A stretch of DNA of 63,790 nucleotides. Origin: Betaproteobacteria bacterium. Its GTDB lineage: Bacteria > Acidobacteriota > Terriglobia > Acidiferrales > UBA7541. Below, piece after piece: positions 42,768 to 50,801 of this stretch. The DNA lies in NCBI GenBank assembly GCA_903970165.1, contig CAJCHZ010000071.1, positions 1-63,790 of the forward strand, read 5' to 3'. The position numbers were made by a program, and so were the translations under genes. The first letter of the stretch is position 1; the number at the start of each line of letters is the position of its first letter. The notes under the pieces are model-generated. The model did no database searches. It was not told the origin of the DNA and saw only the letters and a program-made list of their open reading frames with translations.

Positions 42768-43991
42768 ATGCATCCGAAACGCCGCAGCGGCCGCATCGCC
42801 AAAGAGCTCCGCATCCTGGTCATGGGCACCGACACCACAGGGACGGTCTTTTCCGAAGCCACCAAAACGGTCGTCCTGAGCCGCCATGGCGCCGGCATCC
42901 TCTCAAAATACCGCTTTGCTCCCGACGAAGTCCTAAGCATCCGCCTCCCGGACACCGACAAAGAAGCGGAAATCCGCCTGGTCGGCCAGATTGGCGGCGA
43001 ACGAGGCCGCTATGTTTACGGCGTTGCCTTCGTGGATCAGGACACGCCATTCTGGCCAATGGAATTTCCTCTCCCCGAAACGGTCCAGCAAGTCAGCGAG
43101 CGCAGGACCCTAGAATGCATCGCCTGCCAGAACCGCCAGATCGTCGAGCAGGGCGAGATCGAAGAAGACGTCTACTCCGTTAACGGATATATCCTTCGCT
43201 ATTGCGACTCGTGTGGGATGTCAACCCAATGGAAAAAAGCGGTTGGCGAGCGCCTTCCATCGCCCATCGCAAAATCCAAGCAGCCAGCGCAGACTCCGGC
43301 ATCCACAGTCAATCCTCTCACGGCCTCTCCGCAGACTGCGGAACGAGGCACTGCGCCCGCGCAGGCAAATCCAGTGACGCCTGCTCCGTCGTATGCCAAT
43401 TCCTTTGCACCCTCATTTGACGGCCCATCCGCGGGTCTTTCCGACGTAGTCTTCGAGTCCACCGAGGATTCAGCAACCGCGTCTTCGGGATCAGCCTACA
43501 TCGGCACACCCGTTTCAGATCTTGTCGGGACCGACTCGATGGTTTTTTCCGCTACGTCATCGCCAGATTTCTCTTCTGCGCCGAATATCCAAGCGTCCGT
43601 GCCAGCGGCGCGCACGGCTGCGGCTGTCGTCACCCCGCCCGCTCCTGCGCCTTCCCTCGACAGCAACCCGAAGAAGGTGGACATACGCACGCTCGATGCA
43701 AGCGGCAAGCCTGTGAATCGGCGCCGTCACATACGCATCCGCGTCAACTTCACTGCCTGCGTACGCCAGGGTGAGCTCGAAGAAGAAATCGTCGAGTGCG
43801 AAAACGTATCCAAGGGCGGCGTCTGCTTCCACAGCCGCAAAAGTTACCAGGCCAATTCCACAATCGATATCGCCGCGCCATTTACCAAGGGCGAGCCTGC
43901 ACTATTCGTCAAAGCCGAAATCAAACGCGTCGAATCACTCGCTGGCGGCAAGATCTTCCGCTACGGCGTCGAGTACGCACGCAACAACTAG
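42768..43991 (+). CDS. Dual PilZ-domain protein with a central zinc-ribbon-like motif
   Basis: A 407-residue cytoplasmic protein. The C-terminal PilZ domain (about residues 310-405) has RRRHIRIRVNF for the RxxxR and ENVSKGGVCF for the (D/N)xSxxG motif, both needed for cyclic-di-GMP binding. An N-terminal PilZ-like domain (KRRSGRIAKELRILV, then VVLSRHGAGIL) is degenerate. Between them lie two CxxC pairs (LECIACQN and RYCDSCGM) that could hold zinc, then a Ser/Pro/Ala-rich linker of about 130 residues. It is a likely c-di-GMP effector for surface or motility behaviour. Confidence 0.82.
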   Translation: MHPKRRSGRIAKELRILVMGTDTTGTVFSEATKTVVLSRHGAGILSKYRFAPDEVLSIRLPDTDKEAEIRLVGQIGGERGRYVYGVAFVDQDTPFWPMEFPLPETVQQVSERRTLECIACQNRQIVEQGEIEEDVYSVNGYILRYCDSCGMSTQWKKAVGERLPSPIAKSKQPAQTPASTVNPLTASPQTAERGTAPAQANPVTPAPSYANSFAPSFDGPSAGLSDVVFESTEDSATASSGSAYIGTPVSDLVGTDSMVFSATSSPDFSSAPNIQASVPAARTAAAVVTPPAPAPSLDSNPKKVDIRTLDASGKPVNRRRHIRIRVNFTACVRQGELEEEIVECENVSKGGVCFHSRKSYQANSTIDIAAPFTKGEPALFVKAEIKRVESLAGGKIFRYGVEYARNN

Positions 43992-44494
43992 AGATTTAGC
44001 AGGATTCTTTGGAGCAAAGTCACCGCTCCGTGGAGCTGCGTTTGTTCGGTCGCAGGCAGGGAGTCCAAAGCCTTCGCTAGGGAGGCGACGCGGCGCTGGC
44101 GGCCCTCCCACATAAGGGTCACGCCCAGAGGCGTGGCTTCCAGCCGGATGCGGCGGCCGTCTTCGGTAGCTTGGCGGCGCGCCAGCCCAGACCTCTCCAG
44201 ACCGGCGACAATGCGGCTCATTGTCGGTGGGCGGACTTGTTCTGCGCCGGCAAGTTCGCCGAGTGACTTTGGTCCTCCAAAGACGAGGACAGAAAGCGCC
44301 GAAAGCTGCGCCGGACCGATGCCGCTTTCGATATCGCGGACACGCAGCCGGCGAAGGAGATGAATAGCGGCAGAGTGGAGCTGATCGGCGAGGCCGGTGG
44401 AAGGCGAGACGGGGTTTGGAGGGGCAGGCGTGGCGGAACGATGAGTCTGCGGCAGGCTCTTGCGCGGCGTTTTTTTGCGCTTGACAGGGGCCAT
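43988..44494 (-). CDS. MarR-family transcriptional regulator
   Basis: A 168-residue winged-helix repressor. The core runs from GLADQLHSAAIHLLRRLRVRD through GPAQLSALSVLVFGGPKSLGELAGAEQVRPPTMSRIVAGLERSGLARRQATEDGRRIRLEATPLG, the DNA-binding helix-turn-helix and wing. It has a 30-residue basic, Pro-rich N-terminal extension. Its stop overlaps the end of the PilZ gene. It is divergent from a VOC-family gene with a perfect palindrome in the 49-base gap, so it probably represses both itself and that gene. Confidence 0.9.
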   Translation of the reverse strand: MAPVKRKKTPRKSLPQTHRSATPAPPNPVSPSTGLADQLHSAAIHLLRRLRVRDIESGIGPAQLSALSVLVFGGPKSLGELAGAEQVRPPTMSRIVAGLERSGLARRQATEDGRRIRLEATPLGVTLMWEGRQRRVASLAKALDSLPATEQTQLHGAVTLLQRILLNL

Positions 44495-44520
44495 GGAATT
44501 TAGTTAGCTATGCTAACTAA
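44481..44520. promoter_or_regulatory. Operator between marR-type gene and VOC gene
   Basis: Perfect nine-base inverted repeat TTAGTTAGC-TAT-GCTAACTAA at 44500-44520, six bases from the MarR start codon. For the VOC gene a TTGACA -35 lies at 44481-44486, so the palindrome covers the -10 region. This is the expected position for MarR repression of both divergent promoters. Confidence 0.7.
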
Positions 44521-44543
44521 TTTCTCTCGGGAGGTCAAGCACT

Positions 44544-44939
44544 ATGAGCGCCGCGACGGCAGGACTCGGGATTCAAAACATCGGGCAGATTTCGATCATC
44601 GTGAAGGATGTGGAACGGGCCACCGCGTTTTACCGTGACGTTCTGGGCCTGCCGCTGCTGTTCACGGTGCCTGGCATGGCGTTTTTCGATTGCGGCGGCG
44701 TGCGCCTGATGCTGGGCACGGCGTCGTCGCCGGAATATGACCATCCCAGCTCGATCTTCTACTTCCGCGTGCCGGACATTCAAGCCGGGCATGCGCGACT
44801 GGTGGAGCATGGGGTGGAAATCCTCGCGCCGCCGCTTCTGATCGCGCCGATGCCCTCGCACGATTTGTGGATGACCGCTTTCCGGGACTCAGAAGGAAAC
44901 ATCCACCAACTGATGAGCGAAGTGCCGCGTGCTGTTTAG
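44544..44939 (+). CDS. VOC-family protein (glyoxalase-like)
   Basis: A 131-residue vicinal-oxygen-chelate protein: IGQISIIVKDVERATAFYRDVLGLPLLF forms the first module with its metal His/Gln position at the Gln of IGQIS, and DLWMTAFRDSEGNIHQLMSE closes the second. The GLGIQNIGQISI start and compact size resemble methylmalonyl-CoA-epimerase or glyoxalase I relatives. Divergent pairing with a MarR regulator suggests detoxification of a small electrophile or drug; substrate unknown. Confidence 0.85.
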   Translation: MSAATAGLGIQNIGQISIIVKDVERATAFYRDVLGLPLLFTVPGMAFFDCGGVRLMLGTASSPEYDHPSSIFYFRVPDIQAGHARLVEHGVEILAPPLLIAPMPSHDLWMTAFRDSEGNIHQLMSEVPRAV

Positions 44940-45030
44940 GAGTTTGCGGATTTTCGGTTCCTTTAAACAAACCAAGCCCCGCGTGAGTTAGCTCTCTTCT
45001 TTTTGTTTTTCTAAGCGATTGCGGACTCCG

Positions 45031-45564
45031 CTAGTTGCCGGCCGTGTCCGCGTCATCATCAGCAGAGCCGATGCCGGCGCGGGCGATGAGTCTGCGCAGG
45101 GCTTCCTCGCCCCCGGCTCCGCGCTGCGTTCCAGCAATATTCCCGTCGCGATCAATCACCACATAAATGGGATAGACGGTGGCCTGATACATGGCGGCCA
45201 GATTGGTGTCTTCCATCAGCACAATCTTGCAATTCCGCGGATGCTGTTCGAGATATTTCTTGACGGTCTTTTTTGATTCGCCGACGTCAATGGCAAGCAG
45301 AACCAAACCCTTGGGACCAAGTTCCTGCCCGATTTTGTCGACAAAGGCTGCCTCGTTGGCACAATAGCCGCACCATGTTGCCCAGAATTCCAGCAAAACG
45401 ATTTTTCCTTTGACGGAAGCGTTGGAGAATTTCTCGCCAGAAGTGGTTACGGCGGTAAACCGCGGCGTGGGCTCTTTATCATTTGACGCGGCCAACAAAC
45501 AGGAAGCCGCGAGGAAAACCAGGCAAGGGATTGCTCCCCGCCGGAGGGTGGCCAGGGCCAACAT
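45031..45564 (-). CDS. TlpA/ResA-like thiol-disulfide protein
   Basis: A 177-residue exported thioredoxin-fold protein. After a signal peptide with a Cys (LVFLAASCLLAAS), which might be lipidated, comes the AhpC/TSA-like start FTAVTTSGEKFSNASVKGKIVLLEFWATWCGYC with the active-site WCGYC, then the cis-Pro region ATVYPIYVVIDRDG. Such proteins reduce cytochrome c or other periplasmic thiols. The C-terminus is Asp-rich. No partner genes adjoin. Confidence 0.88.
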   Translation of the reverse strand: MLALATLRRGAIPCLVFLAASCLLAASNDKEPTPRFTAVTTSGEKFSNASVKGKIVLLEFWATWCGYCANEAAFVDKIGQELGPKGLVLLAIDVGESKKTVKKYLEQHPRNCKIVLMEDTNLAAMYQATVYPIYVVIDRDGNIAGTQRGAGGEEALRRLIARAGIGSADDDADTAGN

Positions 45565-46040
45565 TCCAAGGAATGTACATCTTCAGCGCACGCCCGTCAA
45601 TTGATTCGTTGGTATCGTTTCTGGCGGGTGCCCGGCGCATTGTAGTGAACAATAATGGGGTCCCCTCCCCTGGGTTTTCGCAAGCGTTCATTCTAAAGGG
45701 AGATAAAGTCATTTGTTTTGATACGGATTCACAAGTGTTCATTCCAAATGATTTATCGCAGTCATGATTCGATGGACGGCGGCGCTTACTCGCTGGCGAA
45801 TCCAGGACGCCATCGAAAGAGGGGCGCCGGAACATAGGTCGAGATAATTTCTCGGGGGACATCCCGAGGAGGGGCGATCTCGAACCTAAATTTATGGAAG
45901 AAAATGTGAGTTAGTCGCCTAGCGTAAAATTGTTTCGCCGCCGCGGCCCTGCATTGCTCTAGGGCAGCGGCGGCGAGTTAAGCATCAGCACAGCCAAGCC
46001 AACGGCTCGGGCCTGGGTGCAGAGTCCTCGTCAGGACTTG
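45565..46040. other. Intergenic stretch with repeats
   Basis: About 475 bases without a credible gene. It holds two imperfect direct repeats (45681-45697 and 45732-45748), and a GC-rich hairpin at about 45940-45977 pairing CGCCGCCGC-GGCCCT with AGGGC-AGCGGCGGCG. The minus ORF at 45479-45862 spans the repeats and has no protein-like pattern. Confidence 0.5.
45681..45748 (+). repeat. Pair of short direct repeats (CAAGyGTTCATTCyAAA)
   Basis: CAAGCGTTCATTCTAAA at 45681-45697 and CAAGTGTTCATTCCAAA at 45732-45748 match at 15 of 17 positions and are 51 bases apart. The AT-rich composition contrasts with the surroundings. Confidence 0.55.
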
Positions 46041-46448
46041 TCAAGAAATGCGGAGCTTCGTGGTGTGCCCAACGGTGACCGCAACCTGTTCCTGATAGAG
46101 AACTTGGCCGTCGGCATCGCGCAGCTCGATATTGTGTTCACCGGGTCGAAGGGCGAATTTCGAGGTGTCCCTGATTCTAGCGGCAAAACCGCCATCGATG
46201 AACACCTGATCGTCCTTCATGTGGTGAGTTTCGAGCTTGATTTCACCGTAGTTCGCAGCCATGTAATACGACGGGTAGGGGTAATAGCCGTAGTATGGAT
46301 AGAAGGGACCAAAATAGAGTCCCGGTCCCGCGACCACGAAGCCTCCCCTGAACCTCTGTGCCGAGGCTGTGGGCGCCATACCAAGGAGAAGTCCTCCCGC
46401 CATGGCGCATGCCAATGCAATCGAAAGTACGCTAAAAGTTTTGCGCAT
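46041..46448 (-). CDS. Secreted PEGA-like protein
   Basis: A 135-residue exported protein. A clear signal peptide (VLSIALACAMAGGLLLGMAPTASAQ) is followed by a Tyr/Pro/Gly-rich linker (FGPFYPYYGYYPYPSYYM) and a C-terminal beta domain. GEIKLETHHMKDDQVFIDGGFAARI and FALRPGEHNIELRDADGQVLYQEQVAVTVGHTTKLRI resemble PEGA domains, which are small surface beta-sandwiches. Function unknown; cell-envelope attachment is likely. Confidence 0.75.
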   Translation of the reverse strand: MRKTFSVLSIALACAMAGGLLLGMAPTASAQRFRGGFVVAGPGLYFGPFYPYYGYYPYPSYYMAANYGEIKLETHHMKDDQVFIDGGFAARIRDTSKFALRPGEHNIELRDADGQVLYQEQVAVTVGHTTKLRIS

Positions 46449-46709
46449 TGTCAGGTCCTCCTATGTATGAAACACGGAGGGGGCGGACTGGTTGCGGAAG
46501 ATTTGATGGAGTACTAGGACGGACCGTACAAATCGCGGGGCAGGCTCTGGTGCTCCAAGCTGATGCTCGTTACCGCGAATGCCAGGGAGCTTCGGACGGT
46601 TGGGGACAGGGTAGTTTGCGAAGGGCCGCTGTAGCAGGAGGGAATACACCGTATTCTCTCGTATTACGGAGGCCGATTTAGGAGCGCGCTCAAGACGATT
46701 AGTTTTCGG

Positions 46710-47354
46710 ATGCCGTCGGACACGGTGGAGTCGCTCGACGGGCTGGCCGAGAGCATGGACCGGGATCGCAGTGACGTGCTGAACGAGGCGGTGGAAAATT
46801 ATCTGCTGCTCAATGAACATCACAGCAAGCTGATCAAGAAAGGGCTGCGGGCAGCGGCGGAAGGAAAACTGGTTTCGCACGCCGAAGTGAAGAAAATGAT
46901 CAGCAAGATGGGCCGTTCCAAGTTGCTCCGAGCAATGCTCATCCGGTGGAGCACACCCGCCACGCAACAATGGGCCGCCGCGCACGAGTACATCGCGGCC
47001 GATGACGAAGCCGCTGCCAATCGAATTACGCACCACATTTGGGACTCCGTGGATATCCTGGCGCGCCACCCGTTTGCCGGGCGCAACGGACGCTTGGCCG
47101 GAACGAGGGAGCTGGTCACTTCGGGGACGCCGTTCGTCGTTGCCTGCCGGATAGAAAAGAAGGAAGTACGGATTCTGGCGGTGCTTCACGCCGCGCGGGA
47201 GTGGCCGGAGGAATTTGAGTCGGTTTGGCACCGTCCGAAAAAATCAGGATGCATACGTCGTGCGGGGTTTCTTAAGCAGGGTATTCCGAGATTACTTCCC
47301 CTTTCTCCCGAGCTCCCATTGGATGGTGCTGCCGATGGCGAAACCAGGGATTAG
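46710..47354 (+). CDS. Fused antitoxin (RHH) and ParE/RelE-type toxin, possibly degenerate
   Basis: One 214-codon frame carries both halves of a type II toxin-antitoxin pair. Residues 1-72 look like a CopG/ParD-type antitoxin (MPSDTVESLDGLAESMDRDRSDVLNEAVENYLLL). Residues about 77-170 look like a ParE/RelE toxin (LIRWSTPATQQWAAAHEYIAADDEAAANRITHHIWDSVDILARHPFAGRNGRL, then GTRELVTSGTPFVVACRIEKKEVRILAVLHAAREWP). There is no stop between them. The family's N-terminal strand (KTISFR) is encoded just upstream at 46692-46709 in the same frame, but no ATG, GTG or TTG exists there. The ATG at 46710 therefore yields an antitoxin lacking its DNA-binding strand. The last about 45 residues overlap the convergent neighbour and are not toxin-like. 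Confidence 0.65.
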   Translation: MPSDTVESLDGLAESMDRDRSDVLNEAVENYLLLNEHHSKLIKKGLRAAAEGKLVSHAEVKKMISKMGRSKLLRAMLIRWSTPATQQWAAAHEYIAADDEAAANRITHHIWDSVDILARHPFAGRNGRLAGTRELVTSGTPFVVACRIEKKEVRILAVLHAAREWPEEFESVWHRPKKSGCIRRAGFLKQGIPRLLPLSPELPLDGAADGETRD

Positions 47355-48263
47355 CGAATATTGCCCGGTCGGCAGAGTCCATTGGTTGGCAAGTGTTCCT
47401 TGCACGAAAAGACTCCAGCGGTCTTCGATGATGTCCACGGAGATCTGAGCGCCGGGAGTAAGTTGGAATGCCCCGCTAAGCGGCGAGAGGTTGACGGAGC
47501 CCACAGCCTGCAAAAACAAAGCGGAATGAAACCGGCCTGAGGCCCACGGATCAGCAAAGCTTGCGCTGGCCTGCAGCTGAAGCGAGTACTTGGGGTCCGT
47601 GGCCGTATTGCGCGAGTTGAAAAGGAACTGGGGCGCGAGACCGAACTCCCCGTGCGGCCCGTCGGCTGCGGTTCGATAGACGAAACCGACGGAGATGACT
47701 CCGGAGGAGATGGTGCCAGGCGCGGGACCGGTCCCGGGATTTGGAAACACCAGGGGCGGCAAGTTTACCTGTTGCTGCGGCTGGACCTGAAACAACCAAT
47801 GGGATTTTGCCGGAGCGGCTGCGGCCCCCGCAGAAATGCCGGAACTCGAGACAGAAGACGGAAATAACGGCCGGGGAATAACGGTGTCACCATCGGTGAT
47901 AAACAGATCGGGATCCAGGTGCAGCTTGCCCACGCCAAAGGAAGCAGCGCGCGGCCGATAGCCAGAATTAAAATTCCGGCTGATGGTTCCGGAGATCACG
48001 ACGACGCGAGTGGCCAAGGCGCGGCGAGTTTCGTCGCCGACTTTCCCGTCCTTCCCCTTCAAACGAAACTGTCGCTGGAAGAAAAGAACCGCGTCAAACG
48101 TAGCCTGGTCGTAGACACCGGTTTCCGGAATGTGCTTGTAGCGTTTGCCAAGCGCTGCGTTCAGAGTGGCTTGCACCTGGCGGACGTCCTCTCCTTTGCT
48201 TCCGAGCAGCAATACCGGCAATTTCGATTGGGCCTGGACTGGAATTGGATGTGGGTTTGACAT
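47292..48263 (-). CDS. Peptidoglycan-binding-domain protein with a C-terminal beta region
   Basis: A 323-residue protein. Residues about 15-90 form a PG_binding_1 domain (LLLGSKGEDVRQVQATLNAALGKRYKHIPETGVYDQATFDAVLFFQRQFRLKGKDGKVGDETRRAL). After a Pro/Ser-rich linker the last about 140 residues alternate polar and hydrophobic residues (ISVGFVYRTAADGPHGEFGLAPQFLFNS, YSLQLQASASFADPW), suggesting a beta-barrel or beta-rich outer-membrane part. No signal peptide is evident, which is odd for a wall-binding protein. The 3' end overlaps the convergent toxin-antitoxin ORF by 63 bases. Confidence 0.75.
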   Translation of the reverse strand: MSNPHPIPVQAQSKLPVLLLGSKGEDVRQVQATLNAALGKRYKHIPETGVYDQATFDAVLFFQRQFRLKGKDGKVGDETRRALATRVVVISGTISRNFNSGYRPRAASFGVGKLHLDPDLFITDGDTVIPRPLFPSSVSSSGISAGAAAAPAKSHWLFQVQPQQQVNLPPLVFPNPGTGPAPGTISSGVISVGFVYRTAADGPHGEFGLAPQFLFNSRNTATDPKYSLQLQASASFADPWASGRFHSALFLQAVGSVNLSPLSGAFQLTPGAQISVDIIEDRWSLFVQGTLANQWTLPTGQYSLIPGFAIGSTIQWELGRKGK

Positions 48264-48746
48264 GTTTCTCCTCCGACTGCGAGTGGCGTTCCGGGGGCCT
48301 TGGGTGCGGCTGAGGGTCGCGCCGCCTTTGTGACGGTGGTGATGTTACCTGCGGGTTCGTTTCAACGGATATCTTCTCCTGGTGAACTGCGTATCCATTC
48401 CTGCTGAACCGTGGGGGAGTACAAAGCTGCCGAGCTTGTCTCCTCGCAACGAAGGTCAGAGCAAGCGGTAGTAGCCGGGAGAGAAGAATGCGAGGAGGCC
48501 GGGGGCCGTCGAAGGCGGGGGTGGGAAGAGGCAGGAGGATCAATCGGGATCGTTGATCAGGTGGGTATAGGAGTCCAGGGAGGGGAAGTCGGGATTACTG
48601 GTGGCGAGTGGCGAGTGAAGAAAAAAGACGGGGAAAAGGATAACGCAGAGGCGCAGAGTTAACAGAGATTCGCAGAGAAGAAGAGACGGATTGCGGTATT
48701 CTGCTAAACCTGAGGGACTTCAAGAACAGTTTGTTAGGCTAACGCG
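48264..48746. other. Intergenic stretch between PG-binding gene and serS
   Basis: About 480 bases, purine-rich on the plus strand (GAGGAGG-type runs between 48470 and 48630). ORFs here are low in complexity and unconvincing. It carries a CGCAGAG repeat at 48639-48679. No tRNA, T-box or terminator is visible before serS. Confidence 0.5.
48639..48679 (+). repeat. CGCAGAG-type intergenic repeat, copy 2
   Basis: Aligns over about 41 bases with the copy before ffh (3143-3183), with the same GATAACGCAGAG start and GAGATTCGCAGAGA end. It is again preceded by a purine-rich AAGAAAAAAG run and again lies 45-70 bases before a housekeeping gene. Confidence 0.6.
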
Positions 48747-50024
48747 ATGCATGACTTAAATTATTTTCGGGATCACTTGGATGTGTTTGCGGAGATGGCG
48801 GAGAAGCGGGGTACGCCGCTGCATTTGGATGCGTTTCGCGTTTTGGATGCGCAGCGGCGGGAGTTGATTACCGCGACGGAGGCCTTGAAGGCGCAGCGGA
48901 ATAAGGCTAGTGAGGAGATTGCGCGGCGAAAGAAGGCGAAAGAGGACGCGGACGCTTTGATTGGCGAGATGAAGAAAGTCGGGGAGACGATCAAGGCGAA
49001 TGACGAGCGGATTGCGCAGCTGAACGCAACGCAGAGCGAGTTGATGCTGACGATTCCGAATGTGCCACACGACTCGGTGCCGGTGGGGCATAGCGCGGAA
49101 GAAAATGTGGAGGTACGGCGATGGGGCGCGGCGCCGAAAATGGATTTTGCGCCGAAGCCGCATTGGGAAGTGGGCGAGCGTGCGGGAATTTTGGATACTG
49201 GCGTGGCGGCGAAGATTACCGGAGCGCGCTTTGCGGTTTATAAAGGATGGGGAGCGCGACTGGAACGGGCGCTGGCGAACTTTTTTCTGGATGTACACAC
49301 GCGAGAGCATGGGTACACGGAGATTCTGCCGCCGTTTTTGGTGAACACGGCGTCGCTCACGGGAGCGGGGCAGTTGCCGAAGTTTGCTGCGGACCTTTTT
49401 CGCATTGAAAACACGGATTTTTGGCTGACGCCGACGTCTGAGGTGGAGCTGCACAATTTGCACCGCGACGAGACGCTCCCCGAAGAGCAATTGCCGATTC
49501 ACGTGACGGCGTGGACGGCATGCTTCCGAAGCGAAGCGGGCGCGGCGGGGAAAGATACGCGCGGGATTTTGCGGCAGCATCAGTTTCAGAAAGTGGAGCT
49601 ATTCAAATTTACGCATCCCGAAAAAAGCTACCAAGAGCACGAGGCCCTGGTGCGCAACGCGGAGACAATTTTGCAGAAGCTCGGGCTGCATTACCGGACG
49701 ATGCTGCTATGCACGGGCGATATGGGATTTGCGTCGGCGAAAACGTACGACCTCGAGGTGTGGCTGCCGGCAAGCGGGGAGTTTCGCGAGATTTCTTCCT
49801 GTTCGAATTGCGAGGCGTTCCAGGCGCGGCGCGCGGGGATTCGGTTTAAGCCGAAAGGCGGCGGGAAAAGCGATTTTGTTCACACGCTGAATGGGTCGGG
49901 GCTGGCTGTAGGGCGGACGTGGATCGCGGTGGTGGAGAATTACCAGCAAGCGGATGGGTCCATTGTAGTGCCGGAGGTTTTGCGGCCGTATATGGGGATT
50001 GCTAAGATCCCTGCGGGCGGGTAG
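48747..50024 (+). CDS. serS: Seryl-tRNA synthetase
   Basis: Charges tRNA-Ser and also the selenocysteine tRNA, relevant because selB is at the end of this window. It is 425 residues: an N-terminal coiled-coil tRNA-binding arm (residues about 30-100, TEALKAQRNKASEEIARRKKAKED), then the class II core with motif 2 in TACFRSEAGAAGKDTRGILRQHQFQKVELFKF and motif 3 in LNGSGLAVGRTWIAVVENYQQADGSIVVPEVLRPYMG. No clear ribosome site precedes ATG 48747. Confidence 0.97.
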   Translation: MHDLNYFRDHLDVFAEMAEKRGTPLHLDAFRVLDAQRRELITATEALKAQRNKASEEIARRKKAKEDADALIGEMKKVGETIKANDERIAQLNATQSELMLTIPNVPHDSVPVGHSAEENVEVRRWGAAPKMDFAPKPHWEVGERAGILDTGVAAKITGARFAVYKGWGARLERALANFFLDVHTREHGYTEILPPFLVNTASLTGAGQLPKFAADLFRIENTDFWLTPTSEVELHNLHRDETLPEEQLPIHVTAWTACFRSEAGAAGKDTRGILRQHQFQKVELFKFTHPEKSYQEHEALVRNAETILQKLGLHYRTMLLCTGDMGFASAKTYDLEVWLPASGEFREISSCSNCEAFQARRAGIRFKPKGGGKSDFVHTLNGSGLAVGRTWIAVVENYQQADGSIVVPEVLRPYMGIAKIPAGG

Positions 50025-50356
50025 GCTTGAAACCGGGGCCCGGGCGGGCTCGGGAGCGGACGACCTGGTATATCCCGCCCCATAGCTGTAAATTACAGAT
50101 ATCATTACAGTTAGCCTGGAATTATTCTTGATGGAGGACTTCTCGGCTAGCCTTTTTCGTCGCCTAACTTATTGAAAGTACAGCTTTTTGTTTGACTCTG
50201 CCTTTTCGCCTTGCATACACTCGCCTCAGTACGATGTTGCGGTCAGCATAAGGGACCCCGGGGGATTCGCGGTTCGTTTTAAGAGAAGTGACCGCGAACG
50301 CGGGATTGCCGGTCGTTACCTCTCGGCGACGCCGGGTTATGGAACGGGAAGAATCA
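50025..50356. other. Intergenic stretch with palindromic site
   Basis: About 330 bases between serS and the YHS-domain gene. It contains a perfect palindrome CTGTAA-A-TTACAG at 50086-50098 and a further TTACAG half-site at 50105-50110. No terminator for serS was recognised. Confidence 0.5.
50086..50110. promoter_or_regulatory. Candidate operator upstream of the YHS-domain gene
   Basis: CTGTAAATTACAG is a perfect six-base inverted repeat around a central A, followed seven bases later by another TTACAG. Three half-sites in 25 bases suggest binding of a dimeric regulator. It lies 250 bases before the YHS gene, so the regulated promoter is not certain. Confidence 0.4.
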
Positions 50357-50695
50357 ATGGAATTTCTGATGCGCATCGTCAAGTATTTGTTCTGGCTGCT
50401 AGTCGTTTCGTGGAGTGTGGCGCTCTTGCGGCGCGTGCTTGTATGGATGGTGCGCGGAGTGACGACGCCGGGCCAGCCGAGCGATGCCGCGGGTGCCGCG
50501 GGTTCGGGTGCCAGCGGCCATACGCAGGGCGGGTTAGCGCCAAGGCGGTTGGTGCGCGACCCGGTTTGCGGGATGCATGTGGCGGAGGAGCTATCCATTC
50601 CGCTGCGAGAAGGCGGAGAAATAGTGCATTTTTGCTCCATGGCTTGCCGCGACAAGCATGCGAGCAAAGTGCAACGGATGGCGGCAAACGCTTGA
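50357..50695 (+). CDS. Membrane-anchored YHS/TRASH-domain protein
   Basis: About 112 residues from ATG 50357 (GGGAAG five bases upstream); an ATG at 50339 is also possible. One N-terminal membrane helix (IVKYLFWLLVVSWSVALLRRVLVWMV), a Gly/Ala-rich linker, and a C-terminal YHS domain RDPVCGMHVAEELSIPLREGGEIVHFCSMACRDKHASKV with two Cys positions typical of metal binding (VCGM and FCSMAC). Such domains occur in copper and heavy-metal handling proteins. A separate palindrome in the upstream gap hints at regulation. Confidence 0.78.
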   Translation: MEFLMRIVKYLFWLLVVSWSVALLRRVLVWMVRGVTTPGQPSDAAGAAGSGASGHTQGGLAPRRLVRDPVCGMHVAEELSIPLREGGEIVHFCSMACRDKHASKVQRMAANA

Positions 50696-50801
50696 TGGAT
50701 TTTCTTACCCGGGCAGCCGTACATTTTAATTTTCAAAGATTTTTTGGCAGACGATAAGACAGATGTCGAGATAGAAGTGTAGAAGAAAGGACCGAAACTC
50801 G

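Noticed and set aside
45479..45862. Minus-strand 127-codon ORF over the direct repeats
   Set aside because: Overlaps the thioredoxin-like gene start and repeat DNA; composition not protein-like.
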